From positions 1-64,000 of the forward strand of contig JAFUFI010000027.1 in NCBI GenBank assembly GCA_017469945.1: a stretch of 64,000 nt of DNA, written 5' to 3'. Below are positions 34,322 through 43,896 of the stretch, piece after piece; position 1 is the first letter of the stretch; each line of letters opens with the position of its first letter. Under the pieces are notes generated by a model. It worked only from the letters and a program-made list of their open reading frames with translations, did not search any database and had not been told where the DNA came from. This stretch comes from Lachnospiraceae bacterium (GTDB taxonomy: Bacteria; Bacillota; Clostridia; Lachnospirales; Lachnospiraceae). The position numbers and the translations under genes were made by a program.

Positions 34322-35353
34322 ATGGCTAAGATAAACATTAAAAACAAAGGCATCATGATCGTGGTCCTCTTTGTTCTTCTTTTTATATTATTTATCCTTT
34401 GCCTGTCTTTAGGAAGCGTCAAGATATCACCAACGGATATCTTCAGAGCGCTAATTCCCGGAGGCAAGCTAAATGACGCGGGAGATATACCGCAAAAAAC
34501 GATCATTATAATCCGAAATATCAGATTCCCGAGAGTGATCGGCGGACTGCTCGCCGGAGTCGGGTTATCTGTAGCCGGAGTAATACTCCAGGGCGTAATG
34601 AACAATGCATTAGCCAGTCCAAACACAATCGGCGTCGGAAGCGGCGCCGGATTTTTTGTAATGCTTTCCTTGCTGCTCTTTCCCGGTAAGGTCTGGGCGC
34701 AGCCGGTATTTGCATTTTTGGGCGCTCTTATTGCAACTCTCGCGATATTCGTACTGGCATACTTTTCCGATACTTCCCGTATAACCATCATCCTGGCCGG
34801 TATCACTGTTTCCAGCTTTTTATCCGCGGGGATCAATCTGATCAAAACACTTAATACGGATATCATCATCAATATCAATTCCTTTTTGATGGGAAATCTA
34901 AGCGGAGTCACGTTTAAATCCATAGCTCTTCCGAGTATTGGAATAACCGCCGGTTTTATACTTGCACTTTTCTTTTCAAGACATCTTAATCTTCTTGGCC
35001 TCGGAGAAAATGTAGCGGCCTCTCTTGGGATGAGGGTAAATCTTGTAAGGTTTCTGTTACTTGTAATATCCAGCGTGCTCGCCGGATGTGTCGTAAGTTT
35101 TGGCGGAATCTTAAGCTTTGCCGGACTGATCGTTCCCCATATCTGCAGAAAACTCTTCGGAAATGATGCAAGATTCCTGATTCCCTGCAGCGCCCTTTTG
35201 GGCGGAAGTTTTGTAATGCTCTGCGATCTTTTGAGCAGAATACTCTTTGCACCCTACGAGCTGCCAACGGGTATTATAATGTCCTTTGTCGGCGGGCCTT
35301 TCTTTATGTACCTGATACTTAGAAAGAAAGGGGGACGAAGGCTGCATGCTTAA
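34322..35353 (+). CDS. FecCD-type ABC permease
   Basis: This 343-residue protein has about nine to ten membrane helices and the FecCD/BtuC hallmarks RNIRFPRVIGGLLAGVGLSV, GVMNNALASPNTIGVGSGAG, SFGGILSFAGLIVPHICRKL and ELPTGIIMSFVGGPFFMYLI. It moves an iron chelate, heme or corrinoid across the membrane. GAAAGGAGAG precedes the start. Confidence 0.92.
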   Translation: MAKINIKNKGIMIVVLFVLLFILFILCLSLGSVKISPTDIFRALIPGGKLNDAGDIPQKTIIIIRNIRFPRVIGGLLAGVGLSVAGVILQGVMNNALASPNTIGVGSGAGFFVMLSLLLFPGKVWAQPVFAFLGALIATLAIFVLAYFSDTSRITIILAGITVSSFLSAGINLIKTLNTDIIININSFLMGNLSGVTFKSIALPSIGITAGFILALFFSRHLNLLGLGENVAASLGMRVNLVRFLLLVISSVLAGCVVSFGGILSFAGLIVPHICRKLFGNDARFLIPCSALLGGSFVMLCDLLSRILFAPYELPTGIIMSFVGGPFFMYLILRKKGGRRLHA

Positions 35354-36104
35354 ATATGAAAATGTTGATATCCTTGCCGGAGGCGAGAAGATTCTTTCGG
35401 ACATAAATATAGAGTTCAAAGAGGGAAAGCTTACGACGATAATCGGCCCCAACGGATGCGGAAAGACTAGTCTTGTCAGCGCCTTAAACGGGTCGGTACG
35501 GGTAAGTAAGGGAAAGATACTTTTGGATGGGGAGGATTACTTATCCTTTGATCCTAAAAAGAGAGGAAGGATCCTTTCTTTTTTACCACAGGTTAGAAAT
35601 ACGATTCCCTCAATATCTACCGGACTTCTTGTATCCCATGGCAGATTCCCTTATCTTGGATTTGCGCGAAGTATGTCGGCTCGGGATAAGGAGGCGGTAG
35701 AGAAAGCGATGGAAGTATCCGACGTAAAAAAGTACGAAAAGATTCCTGTGGATGTTTTGTCCGGAGGAGTCAGACAGCGCAGCTTTTTTGCGCTTTCTCT
35801 TGCCCAGGAATGCGAATACATGATAGCGGACGAACCTACTACTTTTCTCGATATACAGGGTCAAAGGAGAATTCTCGGATTATACAGAAAGCTCCGGGAC
35901 GAGGGGAAGACTGTCGTACTTGTACTTCACGATATTTTGAGCGCTCTGAATATCTCAGACGAAATCGTCGTGATGAACGATAGAAAGATAGTTTTTAAGG
36001 GGACTCCTGCTGATATACTTGAGAGCGGGATCATAGAAAAGGTTTTTGGAGTACGGATCAAAAGCTTTTCGGACCCTGAAGGCGTGTATTATGTGATTTG
36101 CTAA
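35346..36104 (+). CDS. FecE-type ABC transporter ATPase
   Basis: This 252-residue ATPase shows Walker A GPNGCGKTS, Q-loop LPQ, signature LSGGVRQRSF, Walker B CEYMIADEPTTFLD and switch VLHDI. It overlaps the permease gene by 8 bases. The pair plus the lipoprotein at 32634 form one importer. It is the last gene of the sulfur/siroheme operon; I see no clear terminator after it. Confidence 0.92.
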   Translation: MLKYENVDILAGGEKILSDINIEFKEGKLTTIIGPNGCGKTSLVSALNGSVRVSKGKILLDGEDYLSFDPKKRGRILSFLPQVRNTIPSISTGLLVSHGRFPYLGFARSMSARDKEAVEKAMEVSDVKKYEKIPVDVLSGGVRQRSFFALSLAQECEYMIADEPTTFLDIQGQRRILGLYRKLRDEGKTVVLVLHDILSALNISDEIVVMNDRKIVFKGTPADILESGIIEKVFGVRIKSFSDPEGVYYVIC

Positions 36105-36137
36105 AAAAGAGAGCATATAAAAAACGGCAAATTTACG

Positions 36138-36149
36138 GAAAACGTTTTC
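36138..36149. promoter_or_regulatory. LacI-type operator O1 of glgP
   Basis: GAAAACGTTTTC is a perfect 12-base palindrome upstream of the glgP -35 box. It matches the motifs at 36205, 42468 and 42811, and its centre is 67 bases from the second glgP operator. Confidence 0.7.
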
Positions 36150-36158
36150 TAAAAGTTC

Positions 36159-36187
36159 TTGCAATTCGTTTTTCAGTGTGATATCTT
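36159..36187 (+). promoter_or_regulatory. Promoter of glgP
   Basis: TTGCAA (36159-36164) and TATCTT (36182-36187) are 17 bases apart, between two LacI-type operators. The predicted transcript starts near 36194. Confidence 0.6.
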
Positions 36188-36204
36188 ATATTCAGATCCC
36201 CTAG

Positions 36205-36216
36205 GAAAACGTTTTT
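36205..36216. promoter_or_regulatory. LacI-type operator O2 of glgP
   Basis: GAAAACGTTTTT lies just downstream of the predicted transcript start, where a bound repressor would block RNA polymerase. One base differs from the palindrome at 36138. Confidence 0.7.
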
Positions 36217-36250
36217 AATGCGGTTATCTTATCCGTTAGGAAGGAGAAAT

Positions 36251-38521
36251 ATGGCACTCGAGCAGGAACTTACTTCACTTACCAAAAAGCTTTATGGAAA
36301 GACTATTAAGGGCTGTAACAATACTCAGCTTTATGATGCAGTCTTACAGCTTACCAAGGATCGTATGGACGCTGTCAAGACAAATGACGGAAAACGTAAG
36401 GTCTATTATATCTCTATGGAATTCCTTATTGGAAAACTTCTTTCCAATAATCTTATCAATCTTGGAATTTATGATGAATTAAAGGATCTTCTTGCCGCAA
36501 ATGGCAAGGATCTTTCAAAGATAGAAGATGCTGAGCCCGAACCTTCTTTAGGAAACGGCGGACTCGGACGTCTTGCTGCTTGCTTCCTTGATTCAATCGC
36601 AACTTTAGGTCTCCCCGGAGACGGAATCGGACTTAATTATCATTACGGTCTCTTTAAGCAGGTATTTAAAAAGAAGATGCAGACTGCTGAGAAGAACGAC
36701 TGGATAGAGGATGAATCCTGGCTTCGCAAGACCGGTACCACATTTAAAGTAAAGTTCGGAAGCGGAACAGTTACTTCGGTTCTTTATGACATTGATGTCG
36801 TTGGATATGAGAGCGGTAAAAACAAGCTTCATCTCTTTGATATCAAGTCAATTGACGAAAGCCTTGTTACTAAGGGCATTAATTTCGACAAGACACAGGT
36901 GGACAAAAACCTTACTCTCTTCCTTTATCCCGATGATTCGGACAAGGACGGAAATCTCCTCAGAATCTATCAGGAGTACTTTATGGTATCAAATGCCGCT
37001 CAGCTTATAATCGCTGAGGAAAAGGCTAAAGGACACGATCTTCATAAACTTGACAAGCATGTCGCAATTCAGATAAACGATACTCATCCTACTATGGTTA
37101 TCCCTGAGCTCATCAGGATCCTTACCAAGAAGGAAGGATTTACGATGGACGAGGCGATAAGCGTTGTATCAAAGACCTGCTCTTATACAAACCACACAAT
37201 CCTCGCCGAGGCTCTTGAAAAGTGGCCGCTTGATTATCTAAAGGAAGTTGTGCCTCAGCTCATCCCTATTATCAAGGAACTTGACAAGAGGGTTAAAGCT
37301 AAATACTCCGATCCTACGGTTCAGATAATCGACAAGCAAAAGCGCGTGCACATGGCTCATATCGACATCCACTACGGATATAGCGTAAACGGCGTTGCGG
37401 CGATCCATACAGAGATATTGAAGGATACTGAGCTTAACAACTTCTACAAGATTTATCCCAAGAAGTTCAACAATAAGACAAACGGTATTACCTTCCGTCG
37501 CTGGCTCCTTAGCTGCAATAGAGAGCTTACCGCCCTTCTTGATAAGACTATCGGAACCGGATACAAGAAGGATGCCGATGAGCTTGAAAAGCTCCTTGAG
37601 TTTAAGGACGATAAAAAGGTTCTCGACGCTATCGCAGATATCAAGATGGAGAAAAAGAAGGCACTTGCCGAGTACCTTAAGAAGAAGGAAAAGGTGGATG
37701 TTGATCCTGAATCTATTTTTGATATACAGGTTAAGAGGATGCATGAGTACAAGCGTCAGCAGATGAACGCATTGTACATCATTCACAAGTATCTTGAAAT
37801 CAAGAGCGGAAAGCTCCCCAAGAGGCCGATCACCTTCATCTTTGGAGCAAAGGCGGCACCCGCGTATATCATTGCGCAGGATATTATCCATTTGATCCTT
37901 GTGCTTTCGGATATTGTAAATAATGACGCAGATGTCAATAAGTATATGAAGGTTGTAATGGTAGAAAACTACAACGTTTCATACGCAGAGAAGCTTATTC
38001 CCGCCTGCGATATTTCCGAGCAGATCTCTCTTGCTTCAAAGGAAGCTTCAGGAACCGGAAATATGAAGTTTATGCTTAACGGAGCAGTTACCTTGGGAAC
38101 AAGCGACGGTGCTAACGTGGAGATCGGAGATCTTGTGGGAGAGGACAATATCTACATCTTCGGTGAGAAGTCAGATACTGTTATCGAGCACTACGCAAAG
38201 GCTGATTATGTATCGAAGGACTTCTACAATAAGAGCAAGGTGATAAAGCAGGCCGTTGACTTTATCGTAAGCGATGAGGTAATTAAGAGGGGCAATAAGA
38301 AGAGCCTTACAAGGCTTTATAACGAGCTCCTTAACAAGGACTGGTTTATGACGCTCCTTGATCTCGAGGATTATATCAAGGTAAAAGACAAGGCCGTTGG
38401 GGATTACGAAAAGAGAACCGAGTGGAAGAAGAAGGCTCTCGTAAATATCGCAAAGGCCGGCTTCTTCTCCAGCGACAGAACCATCGCCGAGTACAACAGA
38501 GATATCTGGAAATTGAAATAG
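36251..38521 (+). CDS. glgP: Glycogen/alpha-glucan phosphorylase
   Basis: This 756-residue enzyme releases glucose 1-phosphate from storage glucan. [19 protein letters not shown], the HYGLFKQ segment, [26 protein letters not shown] and the PLP site [14 protein letters not shown] with its lysine are all present. It is about 50 residues shorter than typical bacterial GlgP, without an obvious missing motif. I start at 36251 after AAGGAGAAAT; an 11-codon extension upstream would overlap an operator region. Two palindromic operators and the LacI gene at 42844 suggest that it is controlled with cellobiose phosphorylase. Confidence 0.93.
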   Translation: MALEQELTSLTKKLYGKTIKGCNNTQLYDAVLQLTKDRMDAVKTNDGKRKVYYISMEFLIGKLLSNNLINLGIYDELKDLLAANGKDLSKIEDAEPEPSLGNGGLGRLAACFLDSIATLGLPGDGIGLNYHYGLFKQVFKKKMQTAEKNDWIEDESWLRKTGTTFKVKFGSGTVTSVLYDIDVVGYESGKNKLHLFDIKSIDESLVTKGINFDKTQVDKNLTLFLYPDDSDKDGNLLRIYQEYFMVSNAAQLIIAEEKAKGHDLHKLDKHVAIQINDTHPTMVIPELIRILTKKEGFTMDEAISVVSKTCSYTNHTILAEALEKWPLDYLKEVVPQLIPIIKELDKRVKAKYSDPTVQIIDKQKRVHMAHIDIHYGYSVNGVAAIHTEILKDTELNNFYKIYPKKFNNKTNGITFRRWLLSCNRELTALLDKTIGTGYKKDADELEKLLEFKDDKKVLDAIADIKMEKKKALAEYLKKKEKVDVDPESIFDIQVKRMHEYKRQQMNALYIIHKYLEIKSGKLPKRPITFIFGAKAAPAYIIAQDIIHLILVLSDIVNNDADVNKYMKVVMVENYNVSYAEKLIPACDISEQISLASKEASGTGNMKFMLNGAVTLGTSDGANVEIGDLVGEDNIYIFGEKSDTVIEHYAKADYVSKDFYNKSKVIKQAVDFIVSDEVIKRGNKKSLTRLYNELLNKDWFMTLLDLEDYIKVKDKAVGDYEKRTEWKKKALVNIAKAGFFSSDRTIAEYNRDIWKLK

Positions 38522-38556
38522 AAATAGAAATGCATTTCGGTTAACTGCATTTCAAG

Positions 38557-38585
38557 TTGTCTACAAACCGCGATTAATGTATAAT
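38557..38585 (+). promoter_or_regulatory. Promoter for zinc-ribbon protein
   Basis: TTGTCT (38557-38562) and TATAAT (38580-38585) are 17 bases apart. A weak hairpin, GAAATGCA/TGCATTTC (38527-38553), lies just upstream and may end the glgP message, though it has no T run. Confidence 0.7.
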
Positions 38586-38678
38586 TGACCTTGCCGGCGA
38601 TATACATTTGTCGCGGTTTTCATTTGGTATTCTATTGTTTTTGTTCTAAAAAAGGAGAGTTTCAGGAGGTATTTTTAA

Positions 38679-39866
38679 ATGGCAGATCAGGTATTGGACA
38701 GCACGGGAGAATTAAAAGATTCCGCGAAGCTGATGTCCGCTACGGAGAAAAAGTGTCCTTCCTGCGGAGCTGCGCTGGAGTTTAACGCAGCAGTAGGAAA
38801 GTTAAAGTGTCCTTATTGCGAGACGGAAGTTGATATTCCCGACGCATCAAAGCCCGAAGAGGAGGGCGCTCCCAAGAAAATAGTTGGTGTAGGACAGGTT
38901 CAAAAGGAAGGCGCGGCTGATGAGAACGAGCTTGACTTAAAGAATCTCGAAAAGACCGGCAACAGAGACTGGGGTACCGCTACTAAGGTCTTTAACTGTA
39001 AGTATTGCGGCGCTGAGATCGTTATGGATGTAAACAGTCTTTCGACTACTTGTCCCTACTGCGGTTCGAATCATGTTACGGAAGCTACAGATGATAAAGG
39101 TACGCTTTCACCCGGAGGAGTTGTTCCTTTCAAGATTACCCAGGAACAGGCCGGAGAGCTCTTTAGAAAGTGGATCGGTGGAAAGCTTTTTGCGCCGAAT
39201 GCAGCGAAAAAGAGCGCGAAAGCGGAGAGTTTCCAAGGAATTTACCTTCCTTACTGGACCTTTGATGCACAGACTGAGACCGATTATACCGGTGAATACG
39301 GAATAGAAAGAACAGAGCACTACAAAGACAGCGACGGCCATACCCAGACAAGGACGGTAACCGACTGGTACGACACCAGAGGACACCACAGCGAATTTAT
39401 CGACGATGCGCTTGTTTGTGCCTCCAAGAACCATACCGAAAAGTTCCTTAAGTCTATCGAGCCTTTCGATACAGGGGACAATAAAGTTTATTCACCCGAG
39501 TATCTTTCCGGATTCCTTGCAGAACGCTATACCGTTCCTCTTGAGGAAGGCTGGAACAGCGCTACAAAGCAGATTGAGAGTCATCTCCACAGCGTTATCT
39601 TAAGAGAGATCGAGCATAATAATAACGCTGACGACAGTCGTATCCACAAGATGGATGTAGCTTTCTCAAAGATGACATACAAGTATCTGCTCCTTCCTGT
39701 TTGGATGAGTAGCTTTACCTTTAACGGAAAGGTATTCCAGTTTGTAGTAAACGGACAGACCGGTAAGGTAGGCGGTAAGTCACCTGTATCTCCCTGGAAG
39801 GTCGCTCTTGCGATACTTATCGGAATTATTGCGCTTATCATTATCTACAACATTTTTGGCGATTGA
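38679..39866 (+). CDS. Zinc-ribbon protein with C-terminal membrane anchor
   Basis: This 395-residue protein has two zinc ribbons near the N-terminus, CPSCGAALEF...CPYC (about 26-48) and CKYCGAEIV...CPYCGS (about 108-130), a central soluble domain rich in Tyr and Trp (about 150-360), and one C-terminal membrane helix (VALAILIGIIALIIIYNIF). Related TFIIB-type zinc-ribbon proteins are widespread in Firmicutes with no proven function. It is probably a cytoplasmic domain tethered to the membrane. It has its own promoter and GGAGG site, so it is likely monocistronic. Confidence 0.72.
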   Translation: MADQVLDSTGELKDSAKLMSATEKKCPSCGAALEFNAAVGKLKCPYCETEVDIPDASKPEEEGAPKKIVGVGQVQKEGAADENELDLKNLEKTGNRDWGTATKVFNCKYCGAEIVMDVNSLSTTCPYCGSNHVTEATDDKGTLSPGGVVPFKITQEQAGELFRKWIGGKLFAPNAAKKSAKAESFQGIYLPYWTFDAQTETDYTGEYGIERTEHYKDSDGHTQTRTVTDWYDTRGHHSEFIDDALVCASKNHTEKFLKSIEPFDTGDNKVYSPEYLSGFLAERYTVPLEEGWNSATKQIESHLHSVILREIEHNNNADDSRIHKMDVAFSKMTYKYLLLPVWMSSFTFNGKVFQFVVNGQTGKVGGKSPVSPWKVALAILIGIIALIIIYNIFGD

Positions 39867-39880
39867 TATTTAATTTCAAA

Positions 39881-39916
39881 GAACCCCGGATCATACCTGA
39901 TCCGGGGTTCTTTTTT
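39881..39916. terminator. Terminator between convergent genes
   Basis: GAACCCCGGATCA (39881-39893) pairs perfectly with TGATCCGGGGTTC (39898-39910), followed by six T on the plus strand. On the minus strand TTTGAAATT follows, so it may also serve cellobiose phosphorylase. Confidence 0.92.
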
Positions 39917-39944
39917 ACTTACTTACAAAGAAGCTATTATGCGG

Positions 39945-42377
39945 TTACATTACTACTTCTACTTCGTAATCGGTCTGGCCCTTTACGTAAGGAACGATGT
40001 GGCCATCAACAGCCTTGCCGTTTACGGTCATAGACTTAACACCCTTCTGGGTACCGTTCTGTTTAACGGTGATATGATAGGTGCCTTCGCGGAACTTTCT
40101 TGTGATCTTGAAATCGCCGAAGTCTGCGGGTACGCAAGGATCAACGGAGAGTCCTTCGTGGGTAGGATATACACCCAGGATGTACTGGGAGATATTTACG
40201 AAGGTCCAAGCTGCGGTACCGGTAAGCCAGCTGTTCTTGCCCTGACCGTGGAACTTAGCGTCACGTCCTGCTACCATCTGGCAGTAGATGTAAGGCTCAG
40301 TTTTGTGAATCTCGGAAATCTCTTCGGTGTAAGCAGGGCAGGTCTTCTTGTAGATTTCGAAAGCTCTGTCTCCGCGTCCCACAACGGTCTCTGCGATAGA
40401 TACCCAAGGGTTATTGTGACAGAAGATTCCGGCGTTCTCCTTGTATCCCGGGGGATAAGAGGAAACCTCACCGAGTTCTTCGTGGTAAACGGTGTAAGCG
40501 GGCTGGAGGATCATAATACCGTAATCGGTATCAAGTCTTTCCTTTACGGAATCGAGAGCTGTAATAGCCTGGCCGCTCTCTACGCCGACGCCTGCAAGTA
40601 CGCAGAAGCCCTGGGGCTCGATGAAGATCTGACCTTCTTCGCATTCAGCGCCGCCGACTTTGTTTCCGTAGGAGTCGTAAGCTCTTACGAACCACTTGCC
40701 ATCCCAACCTGCGTCGGAAAGGAGTACCTTCTCCATCTCGGCAACTTCTTTAAGAACGCGCTCTGCCTCGTCGTTCTTTCCCTGAAGCTTGCAAAGGTCA
40801 GCATACTCGCGGCCGTACTTAACGAACATACCGCCGATGAATACTGACTCTGCAACGGGGCCTTCGGAAGGACCGAAGGTCTGGAAGGATTCGCCGGGCT
40901 GAGTTGAGTGGCAGTTAAGATTTAAGCAGTCATTCCAGTCAGCACGTCCGATAAGAGGAAGCTTGTGAGGCCCCTTGTGGTTAACGATGTAATCAAAGGA
41001 TCTCTTTAAGTGCTCCATAAGGGGCTGTGCGACAGACATGTCATTATCAAAAGGAACGATCTCGTCAAGGATTGTCATATCGCCGGTCTCGCGGATGTAA
41101 GCGCTGGTTCCTGCGATGAGCCAAAGAGGATCGTCGTTGAATCCGGATCCGATATCGGAGTTGCCCTTCTTGGTAAGGGGCTGATACTGGTGGTAAGCGC
41201 TACCGTCCTGGAACTGAGTAGATGCGATGTCGATGATTCTCTGGCGGGCACGATCGGGGATAAGATGTACAAATCCGAGAAGGTCCTGACAGGAATCTCT
41301 GAATCCCATACCACGTCCGATACCTGACTCGTAGTAGGATGCGGAACGTGACATGTTAAAGGTAACCATACACTGATACTGGTTCCAGATGTTGACCATA
41401 CGGTTAACCTTGTCGTTAGCCGATTCAACGGTGTACTTGGAAAGAAGTCCGTCCCAGTAAGCGTTAAGCTCTTTGAAAGCCTCGTCGAACTTAGCGTCTG
41501 TATCGAACTTGGCGATCATAGCCTCTGCGGGCTTCTTATTGATAACCTGGTGGGATTCCCACTTCTGGTCTTCGGGATTTTCTACATATCCTAATAAGAA
41601 GATATAGTTCTTTGATTCTCCGGGTGCGAGGGTCACATCAAGCTGGTGGGAAGCGATAGGGCTCCATCCGCTGGCCATAGAGTTTGTGCACTTGCCGGCC
41701 TTAACGGCATCGGGCTTATCGGGTCCGTTGTAGGCGCCGAGGAAATCGTCACGGCTTGTATCGAAGCCTGCGATAGGAGCGTTTACGGAGTAGATAGCGT
41801 AGTGGTTACGTCTCTCGCGGTACTCGGTCTTGTGGAAGATGGTTGATCCCTTAACTTCAACTTCACCGGTTGAGAGGTTTCTCTGGAAGTTTTTCATATC
41901 GTCGTCTGCGTTCCAGAGACACCATTCTACATATGAAAATACGGAGAATTTCTTCTCGGCGGAAGACTCGTTGGTAAGAGTAAGTCTTGAGAGCTCGCAG
42001 TTATTGTTAATAGGAACAAATGAAAGAACGTTAGCCTTTAAGCCGTTCTTTGATCCGGAAAACTTACTGTATCCGATACCGTGACGGCACTCGTAGCTGT
42101 CGAGTTCGGTCTTGGTAGGCTGCCAGCCGGGATTCCAAATGGTATCTCCATCTTTAATATAGAAGTATTTTCCGTTTGTGTCCGTAGGACAATCGTTGTA
42201 ACGATAACGGGTTAAGCGAAGGAGCTTTGCATCCTTATAGAAAGTATAGCCTCCGCAGGTGTTGGAGATGAGGGAGAAGAACTCGTTGCATCCGAGGTAG
42301 TTGATCCAGGGAAGAGGAGTCTTCGGGGTGGTGATAACGTACTCTTTGTTCGCATCGTCAAAATAACCGAACTTCAT
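39945..42377 (-). CDS. Cellobiose phosphorylase (GH94)
   Basis: This 810-residue enzyme splits cellobiose with phosphate into glucose 1-phosphate and glucose. The N-terminal [20 protein letters not shown] and [19 protein letters not shown] segments are typical of GH94 cellobiose phosphorylases, and the catalytic Asp is in [14 protein letters not shown]. It has no signal peptide and therefore uses imported cellobiose. AAAGGAGA precedes the start. Its promoter carries a LacI-type operator shared with the adjacent divergent lacI gene and with glgP. Confidence 0.95.
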   Translation of the reverse strand: MKFGYFDDANKEYVITTPKTPLPWINYLGCNEFFSLISNTCGGYTFYKDAKLLRLTRYRYNDCPTDTNGKYFYIKDGDTIWNPGWQPTKTELDSYECRHGIGYSKFSGSKNGLKANVLSFVPINNNCELSRLTLTNESSAEKKFSVFSYVEWCLWNADDDMKNFQRNLSTGEVEVKGSTIFHKTEYRERRNHYAIYSVNAPIAGFDTSRDDFLGAYNGPDKPDAVKAGKCTNSMASGWSPIASHQLDVTLAPGESKNYIFLLGYVENPEDQKWESHQVINKKPAEAMIAKFDTDAKFDEAFKELNAYWDGLLSKYTVESANDKVNRMVNIWNQYQCMVTFNMSRSASYYESGIGRGMGFRDSCQDLLGFVHLIPDRARQRIIDIASTQFQDGSAYHQYQPLTKKGNSDIGSGFNDDPLWLIAGTSAYIRETGDMTILDEIVPFDNDMSVAQPLMEHLKRSFDYIVNHKGPHKLPLIGRADWNDCLNLNCHSTQPGESFQTFGPSEGPVAESVFIGGMFVKYGREYADLCKLQGKNDEAERVLKEVAEMEKVLLSDAGWDGKWFVRAYDSYGNKVGGAECEEGQIFIEPQGFCVLAGVGVESGQAITALDSVKERLDTDYGIMILQPAYTVYHEELGEVSSYPPGYKENAGIFCHNNPWVSIAETVVGRGDRAFEIYKKTCPAYTEEISEIHKTEPYIYCQMVAGRDAKFHGQGKNSWLTGTAAWTFVNISQYILGVYPTHEGLSVDPCVPADFGDFKITRKFREGTYHITVKQNGTQKGVKSMTVNGKAVDGHIVPYVKGQTDYEVEVVM

Positions 42378-42467
42378 ACTTTTTTCTCCTTTGGTAAATA
42401 TAGTGTGTGTTGTTTACGTTTCCTTATTTAAAGCTTGTAAATCCTGTAAATCTGCAATTCTAAATAG

Positions 42468-42481
42468 CTTAAACGTTTTCG
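42468..42481 (-). promoter_or_regulatory. LacI-type operator of cellobiose phosphorylase
   Basis: On the minus strand the site reads CGAAAACGTTTAAG. It begins about 7 bases after the -10 box, at the predicted transcript start, an ideal position for repression. It differs by one base from the lacI operator at 42811. Confidence 0.75.
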
Positions 42482-42487
42482 AAAAAA

Positions 42488-42516
42488 ATTATACTTAATA
42501 AAAATAAAAAAATCAA
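42488..42516 (-). promoter_or_regulatory. Promoter of cellobiose phosphorylase
   Basis: On the minus strand TTGATT (42516-42511) and a perfect TATAAT (42493-42488) are 17 bases apart. The leader to the start codon is about 100 bases. Confidence 0.8.
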
Positions 42517-42615
42517 TCTCAATTTATAGTGAAAAATCCCGAAAAACCGCTATATTTGTGGTACAAAATCAGAGCAAACGGTTGCGCAAGTGAGCAATGT
42601 AATCTCTTACAATCC

Positions 42616-42632
42616 TTACGAAACTTTCGTAA
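42616..42632. promoter_or_regulatory. Perfect inverted repeat in divergent intergenic region
   Basis: TTACGAAA (42616-42623) and TTTCGTAA (42625-42632) flank a single C. It is about 100 bases upstream of the cellobiose phosphorylase -35 and differs from the LacI motif, so a second regulator may bind here. Confidence 0.5.
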
Positions 42633-42677
42633 AAGCCTTGATAATAGCGAGGTTCGCCATGAAAATGTTAATAAAAT

Positions 42678-42698
42678 ATTAACTGTCTGTCAGTTAAT
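42678..42698. promoter_or_regulatory. Second perfect inverted repeat in the same region
   Basis: ATTAACTG (42678-42685) and CAGTTAAT (42691-42698) are separated by TCTGT. It lies about 77 bases upstream of the lacI -35. No gene occupies 42517-42774; these two repeats are the only structure I see there. Confidence 0.5.
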
Positions 42699-42774
42699 GT
42701 ATACAAAATGACCTTGATTTTGTTGTTAAAAAGCACAAAATTGTCAAAATTGTATATTTTTTTGAAAAATGCAT

Positions 42775-42803
42775 TTGCAAATTGTTAAGATTGGGTTTAT
42801 ATT
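42775..42803 (+). promoter_or_regulatory. Promoter of lacI-type regulator
   Basis: TTGCAA (42775-42780) and TATATT (42798-42803) are 17 bases apart. The predicted transcript start is at about 42810, directly before the operator. Confidence 0.65.
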
Positions 42804-42810
42804 TAAACTA

Positions 42811-42824
42811 CGAAAACGATTAAG
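42811..42824 (+). promoter_or_regulatory. LacI-type operator, autoregulation site
   Basis: CGAAAACGATTAAG stands at the predicted transcript start of the regulator gene and differs by one base from the site in the cellobiose phosphorylase promoter. This placement implies autorepression, and control of the downstream transporter genes if they are cotranscribed. Confidence 0.72.
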
Positions 42825-42843
42825 TGAGTATAGGACATTAGCT

Positions 42844-43866
42844 ATGGCTTCTTTAAAAGATATCTCCCGTCAATGCGGAGTATCGGTAGCCACGGTAAGC
42901 AAAGCGCTCAATAATCATACAGACATCAGTGAAGAAACCAGGGAAAGAGTCAGAAAGGCCGCCAAGGAACTTGGCTATTCGCCGAACTTTTCGGCCAGGG
43001 CTCTTAAGACCAACAAAACGCACGGTATCGGAGTTCTTTTTGTTGATGAGGCGAGGAGCGGACTGACTCATGACTATTTCGCAGGGGTGTTGGACAGTTT
43101 CAAGAGTACTGTTGAGGATAAGGGGTATGATATAACCTTCATCAACTGCAGCAAGAAACAGCCAAACCGGATGACATTCCTTGAACATGTCCGCTATCAT
43201 GGTTTCGATGGCGTGGTTATTGCCTGTATCGATTTTAACGCTCCCGAGGTTGCGGAACTGGTTCAGAGCGACATACCGGTTGTGACTATCGACCATGTAT
43301 TTAACAATAAAATAGCGATCATGTCCGACAACATCACGGGAATGACAGCCCTCACAGACTACTGTATTTCAAAAGGGCATAAAAAGATAGCTTATCTTCA
43401 CGGTGAACCTTCTACGGTTACGACCGCCAGACTTACCGGTTTTTACCGGGCGACGGATAAAAAAGGCATCGTGATCCCTGATGAATATGTAGTCGGAACA
43501 AAATACAGAGACACAGTCGGTACATATAAGGAAACGTTAAAACTCCTTAAGATGAAAGACCGGCCGACATGCATACTCTATCCCGATGATTTTGCCGCTC
43601 TCGGCGGAATCAATGCGATCAGAGAGATGGGCCTTAGGATCCCCGAGGATATTTCGGTAGCGGGATACGACGGAATCAAGGCAATCATCGACAGAGAACC
43701 ACAACTTACAACGGTTCTCCAGGCTACCGACCTGATAGGCGAAAGAGCTGCGAAAAAGCTTGTAAGCCTTATCGAAAAGCCCAAGACAACGATCATAGAA
43801 CAGGTTGTCATACCGGGCACCTTAATGGAAGGCAGAACAATCGCCGACCTTAACAAAAATAATTAG
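42844..43866 (+). CDS. LacI-family transcriptional regulator
   Basis: This 340-residue regulator has the LacI helix-turn-helix and hinge at the N-terminus (ASLKDISRQCGVSVATVSKA, then TDISEETRERVRKAAKELGY) and a sugar-binding periplasmic-protein-like core (about 60-335; GVLFVDEARSGLTHDYFAG, DDFAALGGINAIREMGL, EDISVAGYDG). I start at 42844, where the HTH begins directly; a longer frame from 42769 would include the operator. The effector is probably a glucan-derived sugar, since the matching operators sit at cellobiose phosphorylase and glgP. Confidence 0.93.
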   Translation: MASLKDISRQCGVSVATVSKALNNHTDISEETRERVRKAAKELGYSPNFSARALKTNKTHGIGVLFVDEARSGLTHDYFAGVLDSFKSTVEDKGYDITFINCSKKQPNRMTFLEHVRYHGFDGVVIACIDFNAPEVAELVQSDIPVVTIDHVFNNKIAIMSDNITGMTALTDYCISKGHKKIAYLHGEPSTVTTARLTGFYRATDKKGIVIPDEYVVGTKYRDTVGTYKETLKLLKMKDRPTCILYPDDFAALGGINAIREMGLRIPEDISVAGYDGIKAIIDREPQLTTVLQATDLIGERAAKKLVSLIEKPKTTIIEQVVIPGTLMEGRTIADLNKNN

Positions 43867-43896
43867 AATATAGAAGCTATATTATGGAGGAACAAG

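Noticed and set aside
39939..40847. A 302-codon open frame on the plus strand
   Set aside because: It is antisense to the 3' third of the well-supported cellobiose phosphorylase gene, has no ribosome binding site, and its translation shows no recognisable domain. It arises from the codon bias of the real gene.
42529..42711. A 60-codon frame in the cellobiose phosphorylase/lacI gap
   Set aside because: No ribosome binding site, no recognisable features, and it covers two palindromes that look regulatory.
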